Source: Acidobacteriota bacterium (GTDB taxonomy: Bacteria; Acidobacteriota; Blastocatellia; Pyrinomonadales; Pyrinomonadaceae). Taken from it: a stretch of DNA of 64,000 bases. Position numbers and translations under genes: made by a program. Below are positions 51,435-63,466 of this stretch, piece by piece; position 1 is the first letter of the stretch, and each line of letters opens with the position of its first letter. The stretch lies in assembly GCA_003223935.1 (NCBI GenBank), contig QHXQ01000052.1:1-64000 (forward strand). Direction: 5' to 3'. The notes beneath the pieces were generated by a model. It searched no databases. It saw nothing but the letters and a program-made list of their open reading frames with translations, and was not told the DNA's origin.

Positions 51435-52496
51435 TCAACCGGCCAGCGCGTCCTGCTCGCGCTTGGGCGGCGTGAGGCCGAGATGCTTGTACGCGGCTCG
51501 TGTCGCCATGCGCCCGCGCGGCGTGCGGTTGAGAAAGCCGATCTGAATGAGATATGGCTCGATGATCTCTTCGATGGACTCGCGCTCCTCGCTGATCGAA
51601 GCGGAGATCGTGCCGATGCCGACGGGGCCGCCATCGAACTTCTCGATGATCGCCGACAGGATTTTGCGATCCACTTCGTCGAGGCCGAACTTATCAACCT
51701 CCATCTCGTCGAGCGCGCGCCGTGCGACCGCTTGCGTGATGCGCCCGTCGCCGATCACTTGCGCGTAGTCGCGCACACGCCGAAGCAGACGGTTGGCAAT
51801 ACGCGGTGTGCCGCGCGCACGCCGCGCGATCTCACGCGCGCCCGTCGCTTCGATCTCAACTGCAAGAATCTCCGCCGAGCGATGGACGATGATCTCCAAA
51901 TCTTTCTGTGCGTAAAAATCGAGATGAAAGACGATGCCGAAGCGACCGCGCAAAGGTGCGGTGATGAGACCCGCGCGCGTCGTTGCACCGACGAGCGTGA
52001 ACTTCGGCAAGTCCAACTTGATCGAGCGGGCGGCTGTGCCTTGTCCGATCATGATGTCGAGTTGGTAGTCCTCCATCGCCGGATAGAGCACCTCTTCGAT
52101 CTGCGGTTTGAGGCGGTGCATCTCATCTATGAAGAGCACCTCACCCTCTTGCAGATTGGTGAGCACGGCCGCGAGGTCTCCGCCGCGCTCAATCGCGGGC
52201 GCGCTGACGGCTTTCAAGGGCGCGTCCATCTCGTGCGCGATGATCTGCGAAAGCGTAGTCTTGCCTAAGCCCGGCGGGCCGAAGAAGAGCACGTGGTCGA
52301 GCGCCTCGCGCCGAGCTTTCGCGGCGCGCAGGAAGATTTTCAGATTGGTCGTGATCTTCGTCTGCCCGATGTACTCGTCGAGCGCGCGCGGGCGCAAACT
52401 GGGTTCGACCTGCCGATCCTCTGGCGTCGCCTCGCCCGCAATCGCGCGCGGCACTTCAGCCATCTCCGCCGCCAATGTCGCTTCCAACTGTGCCAT
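51435..52496 (-). CDS. ruvB: Holliday junction branch-migration ATPase RuvB
   Basis: 353 residues. [16 protein letters not shown], Walker [14 protein letters not shown], Walker [10 protein letters not shown], sensor region [19 protein letters not shown], and a winged-helix C-terminus ending near [13 protein letters not shown]. Works with RuvA on recombination intermediates. ATG at 52494-52496. ruvA and ruvC are not adjacent. Confidence 0.97.
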   Translation of the reverse strand: MAQLEATLAAEMAEVPRAIAGEATPEDRQVEPSLRPRALDEYIGQTKITTNLKIFLRAAKARREALDHVLFFGPPGLGKTTLSQIIAHEMDAPLKAVSAPAIERGGDLAAVLTNLQEGEVLFIDEMHRLKPQIEEVLYPAMEDYQLDIMIGQGTAARSIKLDLPKFTLVGATTRAGLITAPLRGRFGIVFHLDFYAQKDLEIIVHRSAEILAVEIEATGAREIARRARGTPRIANRLLRRVRDYAQVIGDGRITQAVARRALDEMEVDKFGLDEVDRKILSAIIEKFDGGPVGIGTISASISEERESIEEIIEPYLIQIGFLNRTPRGRMATRAAYKHLGLTPPKREQDALAG

Positions 52497-52601
52497 CCGC
52501 GTACCCCTTGTCGCTGTGATCGAAACGAGTAGGATTATACCTTGTTTGAATCATTGTTTCAACTATGAAACACGATGAGGCACAGATAATTTTGTAAGGG
52601 C

Positions 52602-52658
52602 CAGGGCTTGTCCTTGCCCGTCCGTGAGATTAGTAAGCGCAGGCAAGGGCAAGCCCTG
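52602..52658 (-). terminator. Stem-loop downstream of atpC
   Basis: 17-bp arms (52602-52618 and 52642-52658, one mismatch; CAGGGCTTG and CAAGCCCTG ends) 24 nt past the atpC stop. No strong T-run; likely 3-prime end of the atpDC unit. Confidence 0.6.
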
Positions 52659-52682
52659 ATTCTATAGTTGTTGGCTTAAAAC

Positions 52683-53102
52683 TTAAGAGCGCGGCGGGTT
52701 GTTTTCGGCGAGTTGGAGACGGGCGCTGGCGCGTGCGAGTTCGTTACAGGCGCGCTCGAAATCGGCCTCTTCACCGGCGAAGGTGGCGAGCGCGCGTTCG
52801 GCCTGTTCGCAGGCTTGGCGCACCGAAGCGGGATCGATCTCTTCGGGCCGCTCGGCAAAGTCTGCGAGCACGGAGACGCGATCATTATTGACTTCGACGA
52901 AGCCGCCGGAGACGAGCAGGTGTTCGGTCGTCGCGCCTTGCGTGTAGGTCAAGACGCCGGTCTGCAACTGCGAGATGAGCGGCGTGTGGCCGGGCAGGAT
53001 GCCAAGCTCGCCGCCCAAGCCCGGCACGGATACAAAATCCACCGTCTCCGAGAGCAGGCTGCGCTCCGGTGTGATCACGTCGAGTTGGATTCTGTCAGCC
53101 AT
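52683..53102 (-). CDS. atpC: ATP synthase epsilon subunit
   Basis: 139 residues. N-terminal beta-sandwich: IQLDVITPERSLLSETVDFVSVPGLGGELGILPGHTPLISQLQTG; C-terminal helical hairpin region rich in Ala/Glu. Part of the F1 central stalk and inhibitor of ATP hydrolysis. ATG at 53100-53102. Follows atpD after 109 nt holding a heptamer hairpin. Confidence 0.95.
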   Translation of the reverse strand: MADRIQLDVITPERSLLSETVDFVSVPGLGGELGILPGHTPLISQLQTGVLTYTQGATTEHLLVSGGFVEVNNDRVSVLADFAERPEEIDPASVRQACEQAERALATFAGEEADFERACNELARASARLQLAENNPPRS

Positions 53103-53107
53103 AAGAG

Positions 53108-53211
53108 CAGAGGTCAGAAGTTAGAGGGCAGAGGTTAGTAGCAGTTTCGAGTTCAGTGTTCCGCGTTCCGGGTTCAAATCCAATTTTTCACTGACCTCTG
53201 ACCTCTGACCT

Positions 53212-53213
<2 letters not shown>
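53108..53213. repeat. Heptamer-type hairpin between atpD and atpC
   Basis: AGAGGTCAGAAGTTAGAGG units face CTGACCTCTGACCTCTGACC; the centre has TTCGAGTTCAGTGTTCCG-like repeats. Inside a two-gene operon, so it does not simply end transcription, unless it sets the atpD:atpC ratio. Confidence 0.7.
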
Positions 53214-54792
<1,579 letters not shown>

Positions 54793-54851
54793 TTAAGAAT
54801 GTGAAAGATAGCATACGGCTGCGGGTCAAGGCAAAAGGGCCACGCGCGCGT

Positions 54852-55286
54852 TTATAACCCGACCTCAAGGAGCAAGACGAGGATGAGCCAAGCGACCGAC
54901 ACGGGCAGCCAGAGCAAGAGCGCGGCCTGCCAGTTTCGTTTAGCGCGCGGGTAATCGGGATCGTCTGTTTGCAGCCGGCCGAAACGCACGCGCCAACGAA
55001 TCAGCATGACCGGCAAGGCGACGAACATGATCGGCAGCACGACGTTGGTGGCGAGACCGAAGAAGGGCACGATGAGCCGGATGACGGCGATGATCGCATA
55101 AGCGCCCGCGCCATTTCTGAGCCACAAGGCGTCGTTGTAAGCGGCGTTGACGCGCTGCTGCATCTCCGCGGCGACCTGCGTAGTTAGAGTGTCTATGTAG
55201 CCATGACAGAAGCGACAATGAGCCGAGCGCGCGTCAATGTACTCCTTACAATGCGGGCAGCGTATGACTTGAATCTGATCTTGCAT
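54852..55286 (-). CDS. Membrane protein with N-terminal zinc ribbon
   Basis: 144 residues. IRCPHCKEYIDARSAHCRFCHGYID gives two Cys pairs for a zinc ribbon, then a helix and three membrane segments (AYAIIAVIRLIVPFFGL, VVLPIMFVALPVMLI, LLLWLPVSVAWLILVLLL). Function unknown; architecture echoes the zinc-ribbon membrane protein at 33-34 kb. Confidence 0.75.
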   Translation of the reverse strand: MQDQIQVIRCPHCKEYIDARSAHCRFCHGYIDTLTTQVAAEMQQRVNAAYNDALWLRNGAGAYAIIAVIRLIVPFFGLATNVVLPIMFVALPVMLIRWRVRFGRLQTDDPDYPRAKRNWQAALLLWLPVSVAWLILVLLLEVGL

Positions 55287-55335
55287 GTGGCGGCGGTGCT
55301 TGCTTCGAGTTTGTGTGCGAGTCGGGCGCGAAGGT

Positions 55336-55596
55336 TCAATCGCCGTCGTCGAAACGAATCTTCATGCTGCGAAGTGTGCGCCGGTCTTCGTCCGTGAGGT
55401 CGAGCGTGACACTCGCGTCCGGCAACTCGTCGAGTTCGCGCAAGCCGATGACGAGTTTGAGCGATAGCTCCATCTCGAAGCCGGCCGTGCGCAGACGCGC
55501 AATCGCATCCGCGACTTCCGTTGAGCGTTCGACCGCCGCATTGATGGCGCGGCCCAACTCTTCCACGATCTCTTTGGCGTCGTCGTTCAGTTCCAA
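55336..55596 (-). CDS. Small protein of unknown function
   Basis: 86 residues: an N-terminal amphipathic helix (DDAKEIVEELGRAINAAVERS), then AGFEMELSLKLVIGL and VTLDLTDEDRRTLRSMKI. TTG start at 55594-55596 with GAGG 9 nt upstream. No membrane segment. No known family. Confidence 0.7.
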   Translation of the reverse strand: MELNDDAKEIVEELGRAINAAVERSTEVADAIARLRTAGFEMELSLKLVIGLRELDELPDASVTLDLTDEDRRTLRSMKIRFDDGD

Positions 55597-55654
55597 CTGC
55601 GAATCCTCAGCACGGCACGTCGCGGCCGGAAGGTTTGTTCGCGTGCGATGCTAA

Positions 55655-55699
55655 GCGACCGTCGGGGCTGCGGTCAAACGCTATAGCCCTGACGGTCGC
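55655..55699 (-). terminator. Stem-loop after the lytic transglycosylase gene
   Basis: 15-nt arms GCGACCGTCGGGGCT and AGCCCTGACGGTCGC (one mismatch), loop 15 nt, 27 nt past the stop of the minus-strand gene. Confidence 0.65.
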
Positions 55700-55725
55700 T
55701 CGAATCCGTGCGCTACTTATTTGCG

Positions 55726-56847
55726 CTAACTAAAATCCACTAGATTGTCCACCGCCGCGTAGATGCGCAGGTACATCTTCGTCTCGGCGGGGATGAGCGT
55801 GCGCCAGCCTGCGCCGCCGCGTTTGAGGTAAGCGGGCAGGCGTGCGGGGTTCGAGTTGTAACCGGCGGCTAAGAGATCGGCCTCTGTGGCCGTGTGCGCG
55901 GCGAGCGCCTGCTTGACCTCATCGCTTTTTAGCAGCCCGTCCCAAGTGTCCTGCATGTAGAGGAGCATGGCCTTGGCGGCGTTCTGGTGATCGCGCATGC
56001 CTGTGACGAAATCGGCTTCGAGGCCGACTTCGGGATGGTGCGCGCGGATGTCTGCGTAGGTCTGCGGGATCATCTGGATCATGCCGCCTGCGCCGGCCGT
56101 CGAGACCGAATAGCGGAAGGTGTCGCCCGCGTTCAGCGCGTAGAGCGTGCGAATCTCCGCGAAGAGCGCGGCGTGGTCTTCGTGCTCGAAGCGTTTGTGG
56201 TCTGTGTGCTCGACGATGGCCAGATGCTCGGCCACGTCCAACACGTCGGGCGCGATCTGTATGCCCTGTTGCGCCAGAGAGGCCGCCGCCCCTGCAAGCG
56301 TGCGTTGGACATAAGCGCCGCCTGCGCGCACGAGCGCGGGCTGAGCGAGCGCCGGATGCGCCGACGTGTAATAAGCGATCTCGCTGAGCGCGCCGCTCTT
56401 CTCGACGGGGTAGCGCACGAGGAGCGGATCGAGTGCGCGCCCGCTTGCGTCCGTCACTGTGACGGCCGTGTTAACGTAGTTGGGGCGCACGACTTTGAGC
56501 GTGAGTTGTGCGCCCGCCGTCGTCTTAACGAGCGTCTGCGCGTCCGGTTGGAGAAAGACCGCCTTCGGCACTTGTAAGAACTGGATCGGCGCAGACGGCG
56601 TGTCGGCCTCTGCGACCGCGAGCGTGACGGCGTCGTCCGGCGTGGCGGGCTGTGCGTCCAGCAGTTGGCGCGCGTCGTGTATGCGCGTCTGGACGAGATT
56701 GAGCGCCGCTTGATCCGGCGAGAGCGCGGCGGCTTCGACCGCACCTGTGTGCGCCGCATCGGTGCTGGCCGGGCGCAGATGCTTGTGCGCAAGGGCCGGC
56801 GCAAACAACAGGAGAAGCGGGAGGGCAAACAGATATACTTGTCTCAT
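55726..56847 (-). CDS. Exported lytic transglycosylase-like protein
   Basis: 373 residues. Signal peptide (VYLFALPLLLLFAPALAHK). The middle is unassigned (alpha/beta, 90-190). The C-terminal part looks like an SLT domain: HLAIVEHTDHKRFE with a Glu, TAGAGGMIQMIPQTYADIR, and LAAGYNSNPARLPAYLKRG, as in peptidoglycan-cleaving transglycosylases that make anhydro-muropeptides. ATG at 56845-56847; the frame continues upstream but begins with no signal peptide. Confidence 0.82.
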   Translation of the reverse strand: MRQVYLFALPLLLLFAPALAHKHLRPASTDAAHTGAVEAAALSPDQAALNLVQTRIHDARQLLDAQPATPDDAVTLAVAEADTPSAPIQFLQVPKAVFLQPDAQTLVKTTAGAQLTLKVVRPNYVNTAVTVTDASGRALDPLLVRYPVEKSGALSEIAYYTSAHPALAQPALVRAGGAYVQRTLAGAAASLAQQGIQIAPDVLDVAEHLAIVEHTDHKRFEHEDHAALFAEIRTLYALNAGDTFRYSVSTAGAGGMIQMIPQTYADIRAHHPEVGLEADFVTGMRDHQNAAKAMLLYMQDTWDGLLKSDEVKQALAAHTATEADLLAAGYNSNPARLPAYLKRGGAGWRTLIPAETKMYLRIYAAVDNLVDFS

Positions 56848-57093
56848 CGTTATCGAGCCTAGCAGTTGTCCGAATGATTGCGGGGAGTGGTGTGTCGGGG
56901 GACGATATACAGACGCCTCAGAGGTCGCTTCGGTTGTACGCCGCGAGGCTCTCAATTTGCCGTGTCGCAGTGGACAGAAACAGTGCGCCCGACGAGTCCT
57001 GATTCGATTGCCGCCCGCGCGCAGCGTGTGTTAGCGTGGCCGGCAAAGACGACGAGCGAGAGCCATTATTTCAACAGACGACGCAAGCGGCTT

Positions 57094-58707
57094 ATGAGCA
57101 CGAAAACAGACAAAGGCGAACGACGCGCACGCTTCGAGACCTCTTCGGGGATAGAGTTGCCGAACGACTTCAATCCGGCGAACACCGAACCGCTCGACTA
57201 CGAGCGCGACCTCGCCGCGCCCGGCGAGTATCCGTACACGCGCGGCATCCGCCGCACGATGTATCGCGGGCGGCTCTGGACGATGCGCCAATACGCGGGC
57301 TACGCCACCGCCGAAGAATCAAACGCGCGCTACAAATACCTGCTCGCGCAAGGCACGACCGGCCTCTCAGTCGCCTTCGATCTGCCGACACAGATCGGTC
57401 TCGATTCAGACGACCCGTTAGCCTCCGGCGAAGTCGGCAAAGTCGGCGTCGCGATTGATTCGCTCGAAGACATGGAGCGGCTCTTCGACGGCATCCCGCT
57501 CAGTGAAGTCTCAACTTCGATGACGATCAACGCGACCGCTTCGACGCTGCTCTGTCTCTACATCGCGGTCGCCAAACGACAGGGCGTCAGTCCCGATAAA
57601 CTGCAAGGCACAATCCAGAACGACATTTTGAAGGAGTACATCGCGCGCGGCACGTACATCTATCCGCCCGCGCCCTCGATGCGCCTCATCACAGACACCT
57701 TCGCTTACTGCGCCCGCGAAGTGCCGAACTGGAACATCATCTCGATCAGCGGCTACCACATACGCGAAGCCGGTTCGACCGCCGCCCAAGAGATCGCTTT
57801 CACCTTGGCCGACGCCATCGCTTATGTCGAAGCGGCGACGAGTGCGGGCTTACAGGTTGACGAGTTCGCACCGCGCCTTTCGTTCTTCTTCAACGCGCAC
57901 AACAACCTCTTGGAAGAGGTCGCCAAATTTCGCGCCGCGCGACGGCTCTGGGCACGCATCATGCGCGAACGCTTCGGGGCGCGCGACCCGCGCTCGCTGA
58001 TGCTGCGCTTCCACACCCAGACCGCCGGCTCGACGCTCACCGCCCAACAACCCGAAGTCAACGTCGTCCGCACCACGATTCAAGCGCTCGCTGCCGTGCT
58101 GGGCGGCACGCAGTCGCTCCACACGAACGCGATGGACGAGGCGCTCGCGCTCCCGACCGAAGGGGCGGCGCGCGTCGCCCTGCGCACACAACAGGTCATT
58201 GCACACGAGTCCGGCGTCGCCGACACGGTTGATCCGCTCGCCGGGTCATACGCCATCGAACAGTTGACTTTTGAGCTTGAGGAGCGCGCCGAAGATTATC
58301 TGAAGAAAATTGACGCGCTCGGCGGCATGCTCCGCGCCATCGAGATCGGCTACATCCAACGCGAGATTCAAGAAGCGGCTTACACCTACCAACGCGCCGT
58401 CGAACAAGGCGAGGCCGTCGTCGTCGGCGTCAATCGTTTTCAGATCGAAGCAGACTCCGCGCCGCCCACGCTCCGCATTGATCCTGCAATCGAACAAAAT
58501 CAGATCGAGCGCGTCCGGCACTTGCGGGGGCGGCGCGACAATCAACAAGCCGAAGACGCGCTTGATTCCTTACAAGCGGCCGCACGTGGCACAGAGAACT
58601 TGCTCCCGCACATCCTCGCTGCCGTCGAAGCTTATGCAACGGTTGGCGAGATCAGCCACCGCCTGCGCCGCGTCTGGGGCGAGTACAGAGAAGCCGTGAC
58701 GGTGTAG
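57094..58707 (+). CDS. Methylmalonyl-CoA mutase, catalytic (non-B12-binding) subunit
   Basis: 537 residues. Interconverts succinyl-CoA and methylmalonyl-CoA. Core blocks: [93 protein letters not shown]. The C-terminal cobalamin-binding domain is absent, so a separate small subunit must supply B12. ATG at 57094 agrees with the family N-terminus; the long open frame upstream is ignored. With the biotin carboxylase at 31-32.7 kb it suggests propionate handling. Confidence 0.93.
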   Translation: MSTKTDKGERRARFETSSGIELPNDFNPANTEPLDYERDLAAPGEYPYTRGIRRTMYRGRLWTMRQYAGYATAEESNARYKYLLAQGTTGLSVAFDLPTQIGLDSDDPLASGEVGKVGVAIDSLEDMERLFDGIPLSEVSTSMTINATASTLLCLYIAVAKRQGVSPDKLQGTIQNDILKEYIARGTYIYPPAPSMRLITDTFAYCAREVPNWNIISISGYHIREAGSTAAQEIAFTLADAIAYVEAATSAGLQVDEFAPRLSFFFNAHNNLLEEVAKFRAARRLWARIMRERFGARDPRSLMLRFHTQTAGSTLTAQQPEVNVVRTTIQALAAVLGGTQSLHTNAMDEALALPTEGAARVALRTQQVIAHESGVADTVDPLAGSYAIEQLTFELEERAEDYLKKIDALGGMLRAIEIGYIQREIQEAAYTYQRAVEQGEAVVVGVNRFQIEADSAPPTLRIDPAIEQNQIERVRHLRGRRDNQQAEDALDSLQAAARGTENLLPHILAAVEAYATVGEISHRLRRVWGEYREAVTV

Positions 58708-58850
58708 AAGAGAGTCGCAAACGGAACAGGCTTATGGCCTAAAACCTAAAGGCTATCTACTGCCGCTCAATTGCCGAACGCAAATCACAAAACTGTCGCC
58801 ACGCTCGAACTCACACGCACGCTTGGCAGCGTCAACAACTTCAATTACTC

Positions 58851-59893
<1,043 letters not shown>

Positions 59894-59897
<4 letters not shown>

Positions 59898-60964
59898 CGG
59901 ACGGCACGACCAACGAGCGTTTGCAAAGTGTGCCTGAGACGGAAGCACAGGCGGCGCACGTGCGTAATGCGCTGTCGCGTGAACGCGCGCAGGAACTCGT
60001 GCGCGTGCGCGGCCTCTTCAAGCACTTCTCGATTGCAGGCAGCGAAGATGTGGTGCGCGCCGTGGACGGCGTGACGTTTGAGATTTACAAGGGCGAGACT
60101 CTGGGGCTGGTGGGCGAATCGGGTTGCGGCAAATCAACGGTGGGTCGTTGCCTGTTGCGTCTCATCGAGCCGACGCGCGGCGAGATTGAGTTTGCAGACA
60201 AGGATGTCTTGCAACTCAAGGGCGGCGATTTGCGCGCGCTCAGGCGCGAGATGCAGATCATCTTTCAAGACCCGTATGCGAGTCTCAACCCGCGCATGCG
60301 TGTGCGCGACATCGTGGCCGAGCCGCTCGTGATTCACGGCATCGGCGACCGGCGCGAACAACGCGCGCGCGTCGCGGAGTTGCTCGGCAAGGTCGGGCTT
60401 GATCCAGATTACATGAATCGCTACCCGCACGAGTTCTCTGGCGGGCAACGCCAACGCATTGGCATCGCACGCGCACTCGCGCTCAAACCCAAATTGATTG
60501 TTGCGGACGAGCCGGTCTCGGCGCTCGACGTGTCGGTGCAGGCGCAGGTCGTCAATCTGCTCGCGGACTTGCAGGCGGAGTTTCAGTTGACCTACCTGTT
60601 CATCTCGCACGGGCTGGCGGTGGTCGAGCACATCTCTGATCGCGTGGCAGTGATGTACTTGGGCCGCATCGTCGAGGTGGCGAGCGCCAGCGAGTTGTAC
60701 GCGAACCCGCTCCATCCATACACGCGCGCGCTCTTGTCTGCGATCCCTGTGCCCGACCCGACGCGCAGACGCGAACGCATCGTGCTGCGCGGCGACGTGC
60801 CGACGCCAATCAATCCGCCGTCGGGTTGTCGTTTTCATACGCGCTGCCCGGAAGCGATCCCTGAGTGCGCGCAAGTTGATCCAGACCTGCGCGAAGTCGC
60901 GCCCGGTCACACGGTCGCCTGCATCCGCGTGCCTGGTTGGGCGGAAGCGAAAACGGAGGCTTAG
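59894..60964 (+). CDS. Oligopeptide ABC transporter ATPase, OppF/DppF type
   Basis: 356 residues. Walker [34 protein letters not shown], signature [15 protein letters not shown], Walker [13 protein letters not shown], and C-terminal [14 protein letters not shown]. Pairs with the OppD-like gene as the two ATPase subunits of one importer. TTG start at 59894 overlaps the preceding TGA. Confidence 0.93.
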
Positions 60965-60968
60965 AGAA

Positions 60969-61011
60969 ATTGATTCATCGGTTCATTGATTCAATGAACC
61001 GATGAATCAAT
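60969..61011. repeat. Perfect 21-bp palindrome of AATGAATC-type units
   Basis: ATTGATTCATCGGTTCATTG-type arm (60969-60989) pairs exactly with 60991-61011 around a single T. Five nt past the OppF stop, so probably the end of the opp transcript. Confidence 0.85.
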
Positions 61012-61134
61012 CCTTCCGGGCTTGAAACTTGGCCTGCGCAGGCTGCGTACTCAGAGAGACGCAAGACAACTTTGAGATGGCGCGTTCGTGTCGGAGCAAC
61101 GCGCGATCTTCTGCCCCACAACGGAGGTCTCCCA

Positions 61135-62055
61135 ATGAATCGAATCGCTGCGATTGTGCTGTTCGTCCTCGGTCTCGTTTTAGTGATCTTAGGCGTCACG
61201 AAGATTCTGCCCGGCGCGGCCAGTGGCGGCGGCGGATTGTGCTTGTTCGGCATCATCATCTTCGGGTTGAGCTTCATCCCCGTGACGCCTTCGGGCGCGA
61301 GCGAAGAGCCGCCGCTATCGGTGGGCGAACGCTTGACCGCCATCTTCTATGAACCGGCGCGCGTCTTTCGTAATCTGCGCGCGCACCCGCGCTGGCTCGC
61401 GGCCTTCATCGTCATCGCGGTCGCCGCCGCCGCCTTTCAAATCGCGTTCACGCAACGCATCGGCGCGGAGACAATCGCCACAGCCACGATAGAGAAGGTG
61501 ATTGAGAGCGGCTTCATCCCGGCGGATCGCGTGCCGGAAGTCCGCGCGCAGGCCATCGAGTCGGCCAAGTCGGTAGGCACGCGCTTGAGCGGCCCGATCA
61601 ATGCGGTCGTCGGCGTGTATGTCTTCATGTGCATACTGGCCGGACTCTACATGCTCGGCGTGCTCATCTCCGGCGCGCGCATTAAGTTCTGGCAAGCGTT
61701 CTGTGTGGCGGTCTATGCGGCCATGCCGCCGCTCCTGCTCCAGAATCTCATCAGTCTCATCATCCTGTTTGTGAAGTCGCCCGACGATATTGATCCGATC
61801 AAGGGCCAGCGCGGATTGGCGCACGCAGACCTAGGGCTGCTCTTCACGCCGGCCGAGCATCCGTATCTCTATGTGCTCGGCAGCACAATCGGCCTCTTTA
61901 CGATCTACTCGCTGTGGTTGACGGCGACAGGACTGCACAACGCGGGCGAGAAGGTCAGCAAAGGCACGGCTTGGTTCGTCGCCATCGCGCTCTGGTTTCT
62001 CGGCATGCTGCTGGCGCTCGGTGCGGCGGCACTCTTCCCGGCCTTCGTCACTTAA
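61135..62055 (+). CDS. Yip1-family-like membrane protein
   Basis: 306 residues. Two N-terminal membrane helices (AAIVLFVLGLVLVILGV, LCLFGIIIFGLSFIPV), then SVGERLTAIFYEPARVFRNLRAHPRWL, which is the common start of bacterial Yip1 proteins, and four further helices. Function in bacteria unknown. ATG at 61135 with CGGAGGT 8 nt upstream. Confidence 0.85.
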   Translation: MNRIAAIVLFVLGLVLVILGVTKILPGAASGGGGLCLFGIIIFGLSFIPVTPSGASEEPPLSVGERLTAIFYEPARVFRNLRAHPRWLAAFIVIAVAAAAFQIAFTQRIGAETIATATIEKVIESGFIPADRVPEVRAQAIESAKSVGTRLSGPINAVVGVYVFMCILAGLYMLGVLISGARIKFWQAFCVAVYAAMPPLLLQNLISLIILFVKSPDDIDPIKGQRGLAHADLGLLFTPAEHPYLYVLGSTIGLFTIYSLWLTATGLHNAGEKVSKGTAWFVAIALWFLGMLLALGAAALFPAFVT

Positions 62056-62059
62056 AAGA

Positions 62060-62138
62060 AGCAATCAGCAATCAGCTTTAAGCGATCAACTAAAGACAAA
62101 AAACTGGCGGCTGAAAGCTGACTGCTGACCGCTTTTTA
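62060..62138 (+). terminator. Heptamer hairpin plus T-run after the Yip1-like gene
   Basis: AGCAATCAGCAATCAGC-type units (62060-62088) face GCTGAAAGCTGACTGCTGACCGC (to 62132), followed by TTTTTATT. Lies between convergent genes. Confidence 0.75.
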
Positions 62139-63392
62139 TTCGTATCGCAATGCTTCGATTGGGTCGAGGCGGGCGGCTTTCCATGCGGGCCAGAGACCGA
62201 AGATGACGCCGATGCCGACCGAAGCGACGAAGCCGGCGATGGGGGCCCAGATGGGCACGTAAGAGGGGACGAAGAGGCGAATCAGTAGCGTCGTGGCCCA
62301 ACCGACGAGCAAACCGACGAGTCCGCCGAAACCCGTCAAGGTCATCGCTTCGATCAAGAACTGCCAGAGGATGTCGCGTTTGCGTGCGCCGACCGCTTTG
62401 CGCGTGCCGATCTCGCGCGTGCGTTCAGTCACACTCACAAGCATGATGTTCATCACGCCGATGCCGCCGACCATCAGACCGACCGAAGAGATGACGACCA
62501 TCGCAATCGCGACGCCCGCTGTGATCGAACGGAAACTGGCGATGGCGGATTCGGCCGTGGTGACGCCGAAGTTGTTCGGCTGATCAAACGGCACTTGGCG
62601 GCGCACGCGCATCATGTCCGTCACCTGATCAACCGCCTCTTCCATATGTCCGGGCTTGGCGACCGCGAGGATCGTTACGTCTTCGGCGTTCGGCTTGAGC
62701 TTGCGCGCCACCTCGTAAGGGAGGTAGATGACGTTGTTCTCGTCGTTGTTGCCGCTGCCGCCGCCAAACTGCTCGCGCTTCTCAAAGATGCCGAGCACGC
62801 GAAACTCTTGATTGCCGATCTTGATGGTCTGATCGAGCGGCGACGAGAAGGGGAAGAAATCGTCCGCCACAGTTGCACCGACGACGCAGACCTGCTGGTT
62901 CGTGTCGTTCTCGAACTGATTGAACCAGCGCCCTTCGGCGATGTTCTCGATCCCTGCGCGCTCATAATCCGGCAGCGTGCCGTTCAGGTTCACGGCCGAC
63001 GAGGTCTTGCCATTCGCTGAGACGAGCAGTTTCTGCCCGAAGAAACTGTTCGTGATGTCGAGGAACGGCACAGACAGTTCAAGCGACGGCAGACTGCGCA
63101 AAGCCATCGCGTCGTCGTAGGTCAAGTCTTTACGCATGCGCTCTTCACGCGAGCGGCGCCCGACGTGTATGCCTGTCTCATACTTCGTCAGGATGATCGA
63201 GCGCGTGCCGAACGACTCGATCTCTTTGGTCACCGCCAGATCAATGCCGCTGATGATCGAAGCAATCGCCATCACTGTCCACACGCCAATGACGACGCCC
63301 ACGACCGTCAAGATCGAACGCAGCTTATTAGCGCGCAGCGTCGCCAACGCCATCCAAAAATTTTCGTAAATGTCGCTGCGGAGTAAGTTCAT
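62136..63392 (-). CDS. MacB-type ABC transporter permease
   Basis: 418 residues. One N-terminal membrane helix (ILTVVGVVIGVWTVMAIASI), a large periplasmic domain (60-275), then three C-terminal helices of the FtsX domain (AIAMVVISSVGLMVGGIGVMNIMLVSVTERTREIGTRKAVGARK; GFGGLVGLLVGWATTL; GFVASVGIGVIFGLWPAWKAARLDPIEALRYE). Works with an ATPase not seen here, possibly in efflux or mechanotransmission. ATG at 63390-63392. Second of two tandem paralogues. Confidence 0.92.
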   Translation of the reverse strand: MNLLRSDIYENFWMALATLRANKLRSILTVVGVVIGVWTVMAIASIISGIDLAVTKEIESFGTRSIILTKYETGIHVGRRSREERMRKDLTYDDAMALRSLPSLELSVPFLDITNSFFGQKLLVSANGKTSSAVNLNGTLPDYERAGIENIAEGRWFNQFENDTNQQVCVVGATVADDFFPFSSPLDQTIKIGNQEFRVLGIFEKREQFGGGSGNNDENNVIYLPYEVARKLKPNAEDVTILAVAKPGHMEEAVDQVTDMMRVRRQVPFDQPNNFGVTTAESAIASFRSITAGVAIAMVVISSVGLMVGGIGVMNIMLVSVTERTREIGTRKAVGARKRDILWQFLIEAMTLTGFGGLVGLLVGWATTLLIRLFVPSYVPIWAPIAGFVASVGIGVIFGLWPAWKAARLDPIEALRYE

Positions 63393-63396
63393 AACT

Positions 63397-63464
63397 CAGT
63401 GGTCGGTGGTCGGTGGTCGGTGGTCAGTGAAAGACAAATTTTTAACTGACCACTGATCACTGCT
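63397..63464. repeat. Heptamer-type hairpin between the two permease genes
   Basis: Five CAGTGGT/CGGTGGT units (from 63397) face AACTGACCACTGATCACTG (63444-63462). Confidence 0.75.
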
Positions 63465-63466
63465 TT

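Noticed and set aside
53160-53190. GGGTTCAAATCC resembling a tRNA T-arm
   Set aside because: It is part of the heptamer/TTCGAGTTC-type spacer between atpD and atpC; no acceptor or anticodon stem.
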